From contig JACQJM010000102.1 in NCBI GenBank assembly GCA_016205045.1, forward strand, positions 1 to 35,727: a DNA stretch of 35,727 nucleotides, given 5' to 3'. Below the pieces are notes generated by a model. The model saw only the letters and a list, made by a program, of their open reading frames with translations. It was not told the origin of the DNA and did no database searches. The stretch is from Elusimicrobiota bacterium (GTDB taxonomy: Bacteria > Elusimicrobiota > Elusimicrobia > JACQJN01). Positions 10,001-15,636 of the stretch are shown in pieces (the first letter of the stretch is position 1; the number at the start of each line of letters is the position of its first letter). Made by a program: the position numbers and the translations under genes.

Positions 10001-11866
10001 TCCTATGGAAACCTGTACCTGAAAAACTACTCCTATGCCAATAATTACTATAACGCTAGAATCATAGGTTCAGGACAGGACACATTCACGGGCGAGACTT
10101 GGGGATTTGACGATTTGGGAAATTCAACTCCCGGGAGTGGGTTATATATGGAAAACGCGAACCTCACCACTTTCAAGGAGATCAAGATAAACCGGGGAGA
10201 TGGAGGAATGGACGATCTGAGTCAGTTACAATTGAACAAGGCAGTAAGTCTGCTCTCCTATAACCAGAATTATGATACGGGAACAATAAGGCTATGGGGA
10301 AACTATACTGTTTCTGCAGGCTCTATTCTCACATTGAGTCATATGTCCTTGTACAGTAGCGAAGCCACCAACTTCAAGCTTATGCGCGGGGTGGGCCACT
10401 CCGCTACAGTAAATGGCTATTACGGCGGGGTCATATCCCAGCTCATCACCATTTATCGTCAGCAGAGTAGCAGTGGCAGCGGCAGATGGGTGGTGATGGG
10501 TTCCAGCTCCGGTCTTATGGGGTTCTTTACAGGTTCCATAAACGGTCAAATGTTTCCTGCTTCTGACCCTCAAATTTCACTCACTTTCACAGAGGGGCCC
10601 GCCCCTCAGGGCATGGACTCCCTGGATTTTGTTTTAGTTGCAGGATCAAACGATTTCAACGTGCCCAAAAAACTCCTGTTTGGAGCCAGCTATGACCCCA
10701 GCACGGGCCAAACAGTTCCCTCCAAACTGACCATAGCTCCCAATGGCGCATTTAATTTGTCGAGCGGCTTATATATTGATCGTGCCATTATGGATACACT
10801 AAGTCCGGACGTCCCCAACTATACATTCATAAATAACGGGGACCTGACATTGTCCCGAGCCCAAATAAACAACGCAGATGAGAAGGGGCTACAGTTGTCG
10901 GGTGGGGGGCAGATCAATATGAACTTCACCACATTTGACTACTCTGGTGCGCCCCTGAACCCCGGCGCATCCAATGTCTCCACATACATCACCGCCCGGG
11001 ACCTCACGAGCCAGACCACATTCGATGGTCTCACATTCAATAACTCAGGAGCTCCCGCCGGAGCAATACTGTGCAATGTCCGCGTCCTAGGGGACGATTC
11101 CGGTCTGAGTTGGACCATGACAAATCACTCCGGGCCCAGATCCGGGGAAGCCTACAACGACGATCTCCACAACAAGGTCATCTGGGCCACACCCTCCCCC
11201 ACCCCGCCCGCGGCCGCTCAGCCTGTAGACACCATGCCTCCCACCGTTTCCATCATAAATCCCGCAAACGGAGATGCCGTTTCGGGGGAGTCTGTTCAAA
11301 TTTCCGCACAGTCCTCGGATGACACGGGCGTTGTAGGGGTACAATTTAAGTTGGATGGGAATAATTTAGGGGTCGAAGTCACCACAGCCCCTTTCAGCAT
11401 ACTCTGGAACACCACTTCAACCGCTAACGGTTCTCATGTGATCACGGCTACTGCCAGGGACGCGGCGGGAAACATCGCCACCTCCTCTCCCATCCAGGTG
11501 ACCGTTGAAAATATTGTCCTTAAAAAACCCAAACTTGGCAGCGTGAACCTCATGCGATCCGATGGCTCGGTCATCGCTTTGGATGGCCCCGGAAGCCCCA
11601 GGGCTCTCATGATCAGCCAGCGCAATGGGATGAATCAGCAACTTGAGTTTGGTCCTGAGGTGGTTAAGGCCTCGATTGTGGATTTGAGGGGCCGAGAGAT
11701 TTTCCAGGCAGAAAGTCAAGCAGGAAACCCCATTATTTTCACCCTCCAGCAGGCAGGGGGTAGACTCCTGTGCGAATCGGGCTTGCTTCTGATTCAAATA
11801 CAGACCCAGGACCTAGCGACCCAACAAAGACGCAAGCTTGTAAAGCCTCTGGTGTGTGCGAAGTAG
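4061..11866 (+). CDS. Giant secreted protein: amidase-like domain, beta-sandwich repeats, two G8/beta-helix modules, Ig-like domain, C-terminal domain
   Basis: 2601 residues with a signal peptide (about 1-25). Residues 27-240 match the Amidase_6 pattern: AVSYADRW, then DDCANFVSQALIAGG with C87, and LHHSMLV with H199/H200. Residues about 434-767 hold three NEW3-like beta-sandwich repeats (SLTITNND, TVYIKNNN, TLTVINND). A G8 domain starts near 770 (GNWEDPTIWGG), followed by a parallel beta-helix (about 1041-1167) rich in Asn ladders. A second G8 starts near 1524 (GLWSDPGTWLGG) with its own beta-helix, so about 750-850 residues are tandemly duplicated; compare GTVRLWGQYTV with GTIRLWGNYTV. An Ig-like domain (about 2390-2486) and a C-terminal domain (about 2488-2601) are shared with the protein at 13286. 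It starts inside the preceding gene (11-bp overlap). G8 plus beta-helix suggests polysaccharide binding or processing. Exact function unknown. Confidence 0.85.
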   Translation: MKSRPVIAATFGIALLYGATPLFSQGYDPGPAVSYADRWCGNDTGCGQYPYHNTSSVYDPTYGTTFHDPTYYNTYGLDPGDGVGDDCANFVSQALIAGGLDAEIKSFLSTWSSSDRVNYAGRQFTPANPDTGPLNPPMPGIGSGGVFGTVANATLIKLKDFLNNSFHAEYTKGKIPDNLGMGDVVLVACDACSGVGPLHHSMLVTEGLGVNAKVSYHSRDTFHQPLGEFFSDYPESLAFSHFFHLTRTVPFVKSRMILQGTNTIYQSQWGEAVGGRRDFNLLANASAVSNQDLSITLDFNESMKWVGVSATGPGGGAAVHVAGNFTDVTQTRWQGILTAAQVTQNNLIGTVTLSIEGFNFASSSYRLDSFPGTIAAWNGSGFSGYEDEFGNDTGGGKDILTININSCGTPNSLQEGGSNMAVLDSAEGSCSLPPLSVDVSPQSQTGSDNTSVSYSLTITNNDTNSANFALQSEAPPGWATSFNPAMISLAPGGSAGSQLTVSVPLGESPQPYDVIIHAMETTDSVTYTVNAQSFPTLRFDPATQNGTSPGTVNYTVYIKNNNATFGTFSLIATSPSPSWTVSIPPTISLGAGQEGSVNMSVSAPSSLTDGSSYSIMVTATESTNPSNRGSANAIYNIGAPAGSCPSTADPILSLYPTGASPDIYAVSGPTAQTVEYTLTVINNDPSGCRNTTFNLSAQTTPQPPAGWSVTFDPPSLTLQPQQSMNSTVRVTVPANTPANTFTINNLATDSLDSLHQSAPLSAHIIVQDATTFTMFSNKDGNWEDPTIWGGRVPSITNPVLVTHHVTINGEASAKSVWVANDFYPTGTLSFSRSNAGHLTIGEGDFAVNRGGWLDMGTEDLPIPQGIKAEIQFNPTMQHKMLVADGGKLTLWGASKTGWTDATEDALIGASFIRVAGSPVGWSVDDEITIDTERRTIASISGSNPTTIGLSGSLSSNHYIRDRIRVANLTRNVRIGSNPNKIYIHNHSANPGDFSVNSAELYKLGVDPDPGSSQDEISGLFFANQDPPVLTPRPPAQGTVSNSVLKDGLYKTYAAYLIDTSSSAFLNNVIFNNGGGIAMFGSQRNQILSNYIFGNINSGITESGSPNNTFAFNILYANAHGISLGWESNTVLSNIATRNSLNGLDIQRPSNTVVDNYSFGNGTDFRGQGEVIGGALGYDEQGGPYPATTQEIVNVSGYAFLPLILRHAHLNPTTHRETNPNSGILSYNQDQDMGTVRLWGQYTVPGSTLSLDYSAPLFMSAATIPILMKGIGHAASVVSTNNDMAVTQLVSIRYESGLWRVEGSKTRVLGNFSGSITNQPFPSDSPPQFNLTFVQGGSPQEGDLIHFVLIAGSKDENRQKKLLVGPSSPSVNGGRSKLTIDPNGEFRMVGSTSLPSIMDRIDGSSPYYTFVNSGAITLSYAQINNTDEKGLQISGSGVVSVDHATFDFAGQDGSGVSSYITARDLTSQATLKAIQFNNSRPNTTLYNIQVLGNDSGLDWTIRGYGGPKAGPQFSYPPNTSKIKWDPTVESAHSGLWSDPGTWLGGLVPDGLRPVQVSAGHVVTVNNTQASAGPVNIYGTLSFSRTVSSQLTLTGGDIVVHPGGHLDIGKQDSSIPGSVKATLVLALGSYAGQYGLKVLNGGRFTVRGALKYASGRVVSNDAPAGTTSITVDLGWTPNRTARPWAVGDEITIGPASQDSMFQDEVERRIITAVSGFNPVTITFSPALNYAHTLNTTLCAQFCDYVYTIPTPVVVTNLTRNVLVRSQGTNIFTNTAYIENQSQDPNGFWVYDGEFAYLGRGIKMNSNPDFYLGGITFHNAARGTMAHSTIRDGYHGILSYDDPGGPSENALSFHSNLIGFNYYGATLMGSSGNTLQGNHIFSNISYGVSLEDSSKNTLSKNEIYSNGNRFDNSNGVNLRLPWYDVGHAKISRENTLVENRIFSNRGSGIEVNLQTPDRNPLDSNSLVSNKIYMNGEQGLFVNTSYGNLYLKNYSYANNYYNARIIGSGQDTFTGETWGFDDLGNSTPGSGLYMENANLTTFKEIKINRGDGGMDDLSQLQLNKAVSLLSYNQNYDTGTIRLWGNYTVSAGSILTLSHMSLYSSEATNFKLMRGVGHSATVNGYYGGVISQLITIYRQQSSSGSGRWVVMGSSSGLMGFFTGSINGQMFPASDPQISLTFTEGPAPQGMDSLDFVLVAGSNDFNVPKKLLFGASYDPSTGQTVPSKLTIAPNGAFNLSSGLYIDRAIMDTLSPDVPNYTFINNGDLTLSRAQINNADEKGLQLSGGGQINMNFTTFDYSGAPLNPGASNVSTYITARDLTSQTTFDGLTFNNSGAPAGAILCNVRVLGDDSGLSWTMTNHSGPRSGEAYNDDLHNKVIWATPSPTPPAAAQPVDTMPPTVSIINPANGDAVSGESVQISAQSSDDTGVVGVQFKLDGNNLGVEVTTAPFSILWNTTSTANGSHVITATARDAAGNIATSSPIQVTVENIVLKKPKLGSVNLMRSDGSVIALDGPGSPRALMISQRNGMNQQLEFGPEVVKASIVDLRGREIFQAESQAGNPIIFTLQQAGGRLLCESGLLLIQIQTQDLATQQRRKLVKPLVCAK

Positions 11867-11867
11867 T

Positions 11868-11884
11868 AGGATTAGACTAATCCT
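11868..11884. repeat. 17-bp palindrome between convergent genes
   Basis: AGGATTAG-A-CTAATCCT is a perfect 8-bp inverted repeat around one base. It lies just after the stop of the giant gene (11864-11866) and contains the TAA of the minus-strand ATPase gene. It lacks a T-run, so it would be a weak bidirectional terminator or a protein site. Confidence 0.4.
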
Positions 11885-13044
11885 GAAAGCAGCTTATCCC
11901 CTGAAATGATACGGATGCCATCACTCAGCTTGTCTATATTCCCTTTTTTGAGGACCTGATAGCTGAAGGGAATTTTTAGCTTCTCTCGGAAGTATCTCAG
12001 GTTTGAGGAGACCATTTCATCCTGGGTTTTGACTTCCACAGCGAACCATGGTTTTTCATCTATCGTCACCAGAAAATCTACTTCCCGTTTAGAGGTATCA
12101 CGAAGAAAATAGAGGCTGGCTTTATGGCCCTCGCGATCATGTAGCCAATGAACCAGCTTCAAAAGATGAGACCCCACCAGGTTCTCGAACCGGGCAGCCT
12201 CGTTGTGAACCTCCGACCAATCCCAGAGATAAAGCTTGGGTTCTTTCTTGATGGCCCGGAAGGGAGTTCTGGCATACGGGTATATTCGAAAGGGATAGTA
12301 GAAGGCTTCCAGAATATCCAACCAGTGCGAGGCCGCACGGTGACTGAGATCCAGATCTTCCCTGAGTGCATTAACCGACAGGAGAGCCCCCACTCTGGAT
12401 GGGAGCATGTCGCTTAGGACCTGCATCTTACCCAGATCGCGGATGATCTCCACGTCTCGGATGTCCTCGCGGAAGAGTCGCTCGTTGCGTTCGTTGTGCC
12501 AACGCCGCAGAGTTCTCTCATTCTGTGATAAAAGTGGCTCAGGGAACCCGCCATATCGTTCCAAAACCTCGAGGTTACCATTTTTAAGGTCAGGCCCTAT
12601 GGGCAGCTCCTTAAATGGTTCGATCTCGTGCTTTCTGTTCGCCATCTCTCCCAGGGAAAAGGGGTGCAGCCGGTAGTGGTGGTATCGTCCCTGGAGAGAG
12701 TCTCCACCCTTGCGGTAAATATCCAGCCGCGCACTTCCAGTTATGAGGAATCGGTATCTTTCCTTGTGAGCGTCGTACTCGCCTTTAATAAATTGCTTCC
12801 ATCCCTTGAATTTGTGGATCTCATCTAGGATGATCAGATCCGCCGATCCAGGCCATTCTGAAGCCATGACTCGCTGACGTTCCTGCTTATTATCCCAGTT
12901 GAAGTAGGCGGCTTTCTTAAATCGTGCTCCTATGAGGGCCCGGGCCAATGTTGTTTTGCCGACTTGGCGCGGCCCTCCTACAAAGACCATTTTCTGTTGG
13001 AGGTCCTCGGCAATAGGCACGGTTAGATAGCGCTCCTTGAGCAT
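11872..13044 (-). CDS. AAA-family ATPase with DUF4143 C-terminal domain
   Basis: 390 residues. Walker A GGPRQVGKTT lies at residues 23-32 and Walker B LIILDEIHK at 70-78. A sensor-like FLITGSARLDIYRKGGDSL follows, then the typical GRYHHYRLHPFSLGE. The C-terminal half is DUF4143, with the degenerate PD-(D/E)XK-like pattern REVDFLV followed by WFAVEVKT. Proteins of this architecture are very common and mobile in bacteria and archaea; their cellular role is poorly defined. It is monocistronic, convergent with the giant gene (5-bp gap) and has its own upstream region with a TATAAT-like box. It interrupts two loci that otherwise appear related (4061-11866 and 13286-15580), so it may be a later insertion. 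No transposase or target duplication is seen around it. Confidence 0.88.
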   Translation of the reverse strand: MLKERYLTVPIAEDLQQKMVFVGGPRQVGKTTLARALIGARFKKAAYFNWDNKQERQRVMASEWPGSADLIILDEIHKFKGWKQFIKGEYDAHKERYRFLITGSARLDIYRKGGDSLQGRYHHYRLHPFSLGEMANRKHEIEPFKELPIGPDLKNGNLEVLERYGGFPEPLLSQNERTLRRWHNERNERLFREDIRDVEIIRDLGKMQVLSDMLPSRVGALLSVNALREDLDLSHRAASHWLDILEAFYYPFRIYPYARTPFRAIKKEPKLYLWDWSEVHNEAARFENLVGSHLLKLVHWLHDREGHKASLYFLRDTSKREVDFLVTIDEKPWFAVEVKTQDEMVSSNLRYFREKLKIPFSYQVLKKGNIDKLSDGIRIISGDKLLSGLV

Positions 13045-13079
13045 GGGGATAGTATAGTAAAATTTATCCTAAGAGCAAA

Positions 13080-13112
13080 ATTATACACGATCTTTTTTGC
13101 TTATTAGCAAAA
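13080..13112 (-). promoter_or_regulatory. Candidate promoter and palindrome of the ATPase gene
   Basis: On the minus strand a TATAAT box (13085-13080) lies 36 bp before ATG 13044. Just upstream is a 7-bp inverted repeat TTTTGCT-AATA-AGCAAAA (13112-13095), whose left arm contains the best -35 candidate, TTGCTA, at a long 19-bp spacing. The palindrome could be an autoregulatory operator. This is inference from position. Confidence 0.4.
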
Positions 13113-13143
13113 CTTTACATAGCGTGTGAAATGGCCAATTCCC

Positions 13144-13164
13144 TCACCCCTCACCCCTAATCCC
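13144..13164. repeat. Heptanucleotide tandem tract (TCACCCC)
   Basis: Two exact 7-bp units TCACCCC and one diverged unit TAATCCC stand in the 241-bp gene-free stretch between the ATPase and the propeller gene. It belongs to the same class of 7-bp-period tracts as those in the lipid A operon. Confidence 0.55.
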
Positions 13165-13192
13165 TGTCTTATATAGACACCTTCCAAGACAC

Positions 13193-13234
13193 CTTTTTTA
13201 CTGTTTCTTAACCATTTTCTCAGGCAATCTTCAG
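13193..13234 (+). promoter_or_regulatory. Conserved upstream element, copy 2
   Basis: A T-tract, then ACTGTTTCTTAAC and GCAATCTTCAG, aligning with 2030-2072 upstream of the three-gene secreted-protein operon. It ends 51 bp before the ATG at 13286, which has its own GGAGG, so the element is not a ribosome-binding site. A common promoter or activator site is inferred. Confidence 0.4.
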
Positions 13235-13285
13235 CTTCAGCGTTCATAATAATAGTAGTACAACAACAGATCGCTTGGAGGGTAC

Positions 13286-15580
13286 ATGCGTTTTACTTTC
13301 TTCCTTTTCTTCGCTTTGAGTTCCTTCGCCGATTTTTCCAAGGCGGGGAATTGGCCGATGTGGAGATACAACGCCGCCCGCAATGGGTATAACTCCTCCG
13401 AAAATAGATTGAGCCCTCCCTTCCAATTGTCCTGGAGAGCACTTTCAGGCCCCGCACTCAATGTAACGATAGAATCCTCCCCGGCCATCGCAAATGGGAA
13501 GGTGTATGTGACATCTGTAAGTGGTGAGGCGTTGTACTGCTTCGACTTGATAAGCGGAACACTGCTCTGGAACACTTCCGGAATCCCTGGGACAACGAGC
13601 TCCCCGTCAGTAGAGAACGGCAAGGTATACTTCCTTTCTTGGGATGGATATCTTTACTGTCTCGACGCGCAAACAGGGGGCTTTCAATGGAGGACTAAAT
13701 TGGCTGATATTCCTCAATCCGGTTTCGAAGTACGACTCCGCGCCTCGCCCATCATCAGGGACGGAAAACTCTATATTGGTACAACCGAGGGATTAGCTTT
13801 AGATGATTATAAACCAGCCCTGTTTACCCTAGATGCCCGAACCGGAGCAGTCCTGGCAAAAAGAGTAATGGAGACTTTTCAGCATCAAATTTACGGGTCG
13901 CCCGCTCTGTATGGAAGTCTATTGTTCGTTGGCGTGGGGGGATATCAACTTGAGGCACCCTTGCTCATGTGCTTTGATGTGAGTCTTCCTTCTCAAATAA
14001 CAAAATTGTGGGAAAGGCCTATGCAGGGCAGGGCCATGAACACCCCTGCCGTTTCCGAGGACGGCATTGTTTTTTACATTCCTTTTGGAAATGGTGGTCC
14101 GAGCCGTATCTTTTCTTTTAGGGCCGACGCGTCAGGAAGCGAGGTGCGGGCCCCATACCTTCTGGATACTCCCGTATACTGGTATATGTCCCCGGCCATC
14201 GCCTATAACAGTCTATATATTGGTGTGAGCTCGAGTTTTCTGTGTATTGATCTGGCGGCTTTTTCCTCAGGAGCCGCCAATCCTATCCGTTGGAGATATG
14301 ATGCTCCCTCGGGTTCTCCCACCTTCATCGGATCTCCTGCCGTCGCCAATGGCTTCGTGTATGCAAGTACGGACGATATCCCGGTTACGGTCCACGAAGG
14401 AGCCTTTCACGGTTTTAATGCCTTTACGGGTGAATCCGCATTCTACTTTGCGGGTGGCGATGGAAGGGGTGTAGGCTCGGCCCAAGGTGGCCCAGCCGTG
14501 GGGGATGGGCACGTGATATTTATCTCATATGATGACGAGGACTCGGGCATATATGGCTATAAGATGGCTCCTTCCCCTTCAGGAGAGCATTTCACGATCA
14601 AGGTTGCCTCTGAATATTTTGTGTTCTATACCACAAACCCAGATACGATCCATAAAGCTTCGAGCGCGTACGATTGTTTATCTAATCCCCAATTTGGTTG
14701 TGACCTCCACGTTAATTTGCACCCTAACGGACTTCTCCACACAGGAACCCGGCCCGATAATCCACGCTGGTCCTGGCATTTCGATGGATGGGATATATGG
14801 ATGGCAGAGCAATCCGCCGAAATCTGCGACGCCAGTCCCAGCTATGTAGAAGCCAATTTATCCACTTTTCTCCAGCAGTCTCAGGGAAGGTATTGTCCCT
14901 GGCAGGGCAGGGTCGTTTACAAAGGGCTCGATTCTGCTCCTCCCAGCGTTTCTATTCTATCTCCTGCCGAATGGGCCACGGTTTCGGGAATAGTCAACGT
15001 ATCCGCATCCGCAACCGATAATGCAGGGGTGGCCGCGATGGAGGCCTATGTGGGGCAGGTCCGCATCGCTTCGACCACCACCAATCCCTGGAACTTCAAA
15101 TGGGATACAAGGCGGATTTCCAATGGCAACAAACAACTGACCATCAAAGCCTTCGACCCTGCCAACAACATGGGCATCCGTACCATCTGGGTAACGGTGA
15201 GCAATTCATCAGGTGGGGGTGGCGGGGGACCGAAGCTTCTTCCCGCCGTGTCTGTGGTGGATCCTCAGAATCCGGATTCTCCCCTCCAGACATTATCCTT
15301 GCAGGAGGGTGAAAGCCCCCGTGCCCTATTGATCAGCTCTCGTGGGAATATAGACCAGAACCTTGTGTTTGGGCCGCAGGTGACTAAGGCTTCGATTGTG
15401 AACTTGAGCGGGAGGCAGATTTTCGAAGCGGAAAGCCAGGGCGGCAATCCCCTCATCTTCACCCTTCAGCAAGCGGGAGGAAAGCTCCTCTGTGAATCGG
15501 GCCTCTTGCTGATTCAGATGCACATCCAAGATGGGGACAACAGAAAAGTGATGGCTAAACCCATGCTGTGTGTGAAGTAG
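13286..15580 (+). CDS. Secreted PQQ-type beta-propeller protein with Ig-like and shared C-terminal domain
   Basis: 764 residues, preceded by GGAGG. Signal peptide about 1-20 (FFLFFALSSFADFSKA). Residues 21-415 form a beta-propeller of the PQQ-like type, with blade motifs ALYCFDLISGTLLWNT, YLYCLDAQTGGFQWRT and ALFTLDARTGAV. No dehydrogenase active-site region is seen, so it is likely a binding or scaffold propeller, not an enzyme. A Cys-containing region (about 430-550) follows, then an Ig-like domain (about 550-645, PPSVSILSPAEWATVSG), a six-Gly linker, and a ~110-residue C-terminal domain (about 655-764) very similar to that of the giant protein at 4061. The shared Ig plus C-terminal block suggests the same export or anchoring route. 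Its upstream element resembles that of the first operon. Ligand unknown. Confidence 0.85.
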   Translation: MRFTFFLFFALSSFADFSKAGNWPMWRYNAARNGYNSSENRLSPPFQLSWRALSGPALNVTIESSPAIANGKVYVTSVSGEALYCFDLISGTLLWNTSGIPGTTSSPSVENGKVYFLSWDGYLYCLDAQTGGFQWRTKLADIPQSGFEVRLRASPIIRDGKLYIGTTEGLALDDYKPALFTLDARTGAVLAKRVMETFQHQIYGSPALYGSLLFVGVGGYQLEAPLLMCFDVSLPSQITKLWERPMQGRAMNTPAVSEDGIVFYIPFGNGGPSRIFSFRADASGSEVRAPYLLDTPVYWYMSPAIAYNSLYIGVSSSFLCIDLAAFSSGAANPIRWRYDAPSGSPTFIGSPAVANGFVYASTDDIPVTVHEGAFHGFNAFTGESAFYFAGGDGRGVGSAQGGPAVGDGHVIFISYDDEDSGIYGYKMAPSPSGEHFTIKVASEYFVFYTTNPDTIHKASSAYDCLSNPQFGCDLHVNLHPNGLLHTGTRPDNPRWSWHFDGWDIWMAEQSAEICDASPSYVEANLSTFLQQSQGRYCPWQGRVVYKGLDSAPPSVSILSPAEWATVSGIVNVSASATDNAGVAAMEAYVGQVRIASTTTNPWNFKWDTRRISNGNKQLTIKAFDPANNMGIRTIWVTVSNSSGGGGGGPKLLPAVSVVDPQNPDSPLQTLSLQEGESPRALLISSRGNIDQNLVFGPQVTKASIVNLSGRQIFEAESQGGNPLIFTLQQAGGKLLCESGLLLIQMHIQDGDNRKVMAKPMLCVK

Positions 15581-15581
15581 T

Positions 15582-15610
15582 TTGACCTCCCCTTCTGAAA
15601 ATGAGATAAT
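15582..15610 (+). promoter_or_regulatory. Sigma70-type promoter of inositol-3-phosphate synthase
   Basis: TTGACC (15582-15587), a 17-bp spacer and GATAAT (15605-15610) lie 26 bp before ATG 15637. The -10 box is inside an 8-bp inverted repeat, AATGAGAT/ATCTCATT (15600-15607 and 15614-15621), which could be an operator or a weak terminator for the preceding gene. Confidence 0.6.
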
Positions 15611-15636
15611 AGAATCTCATTCCTCGCCGGAAATCC

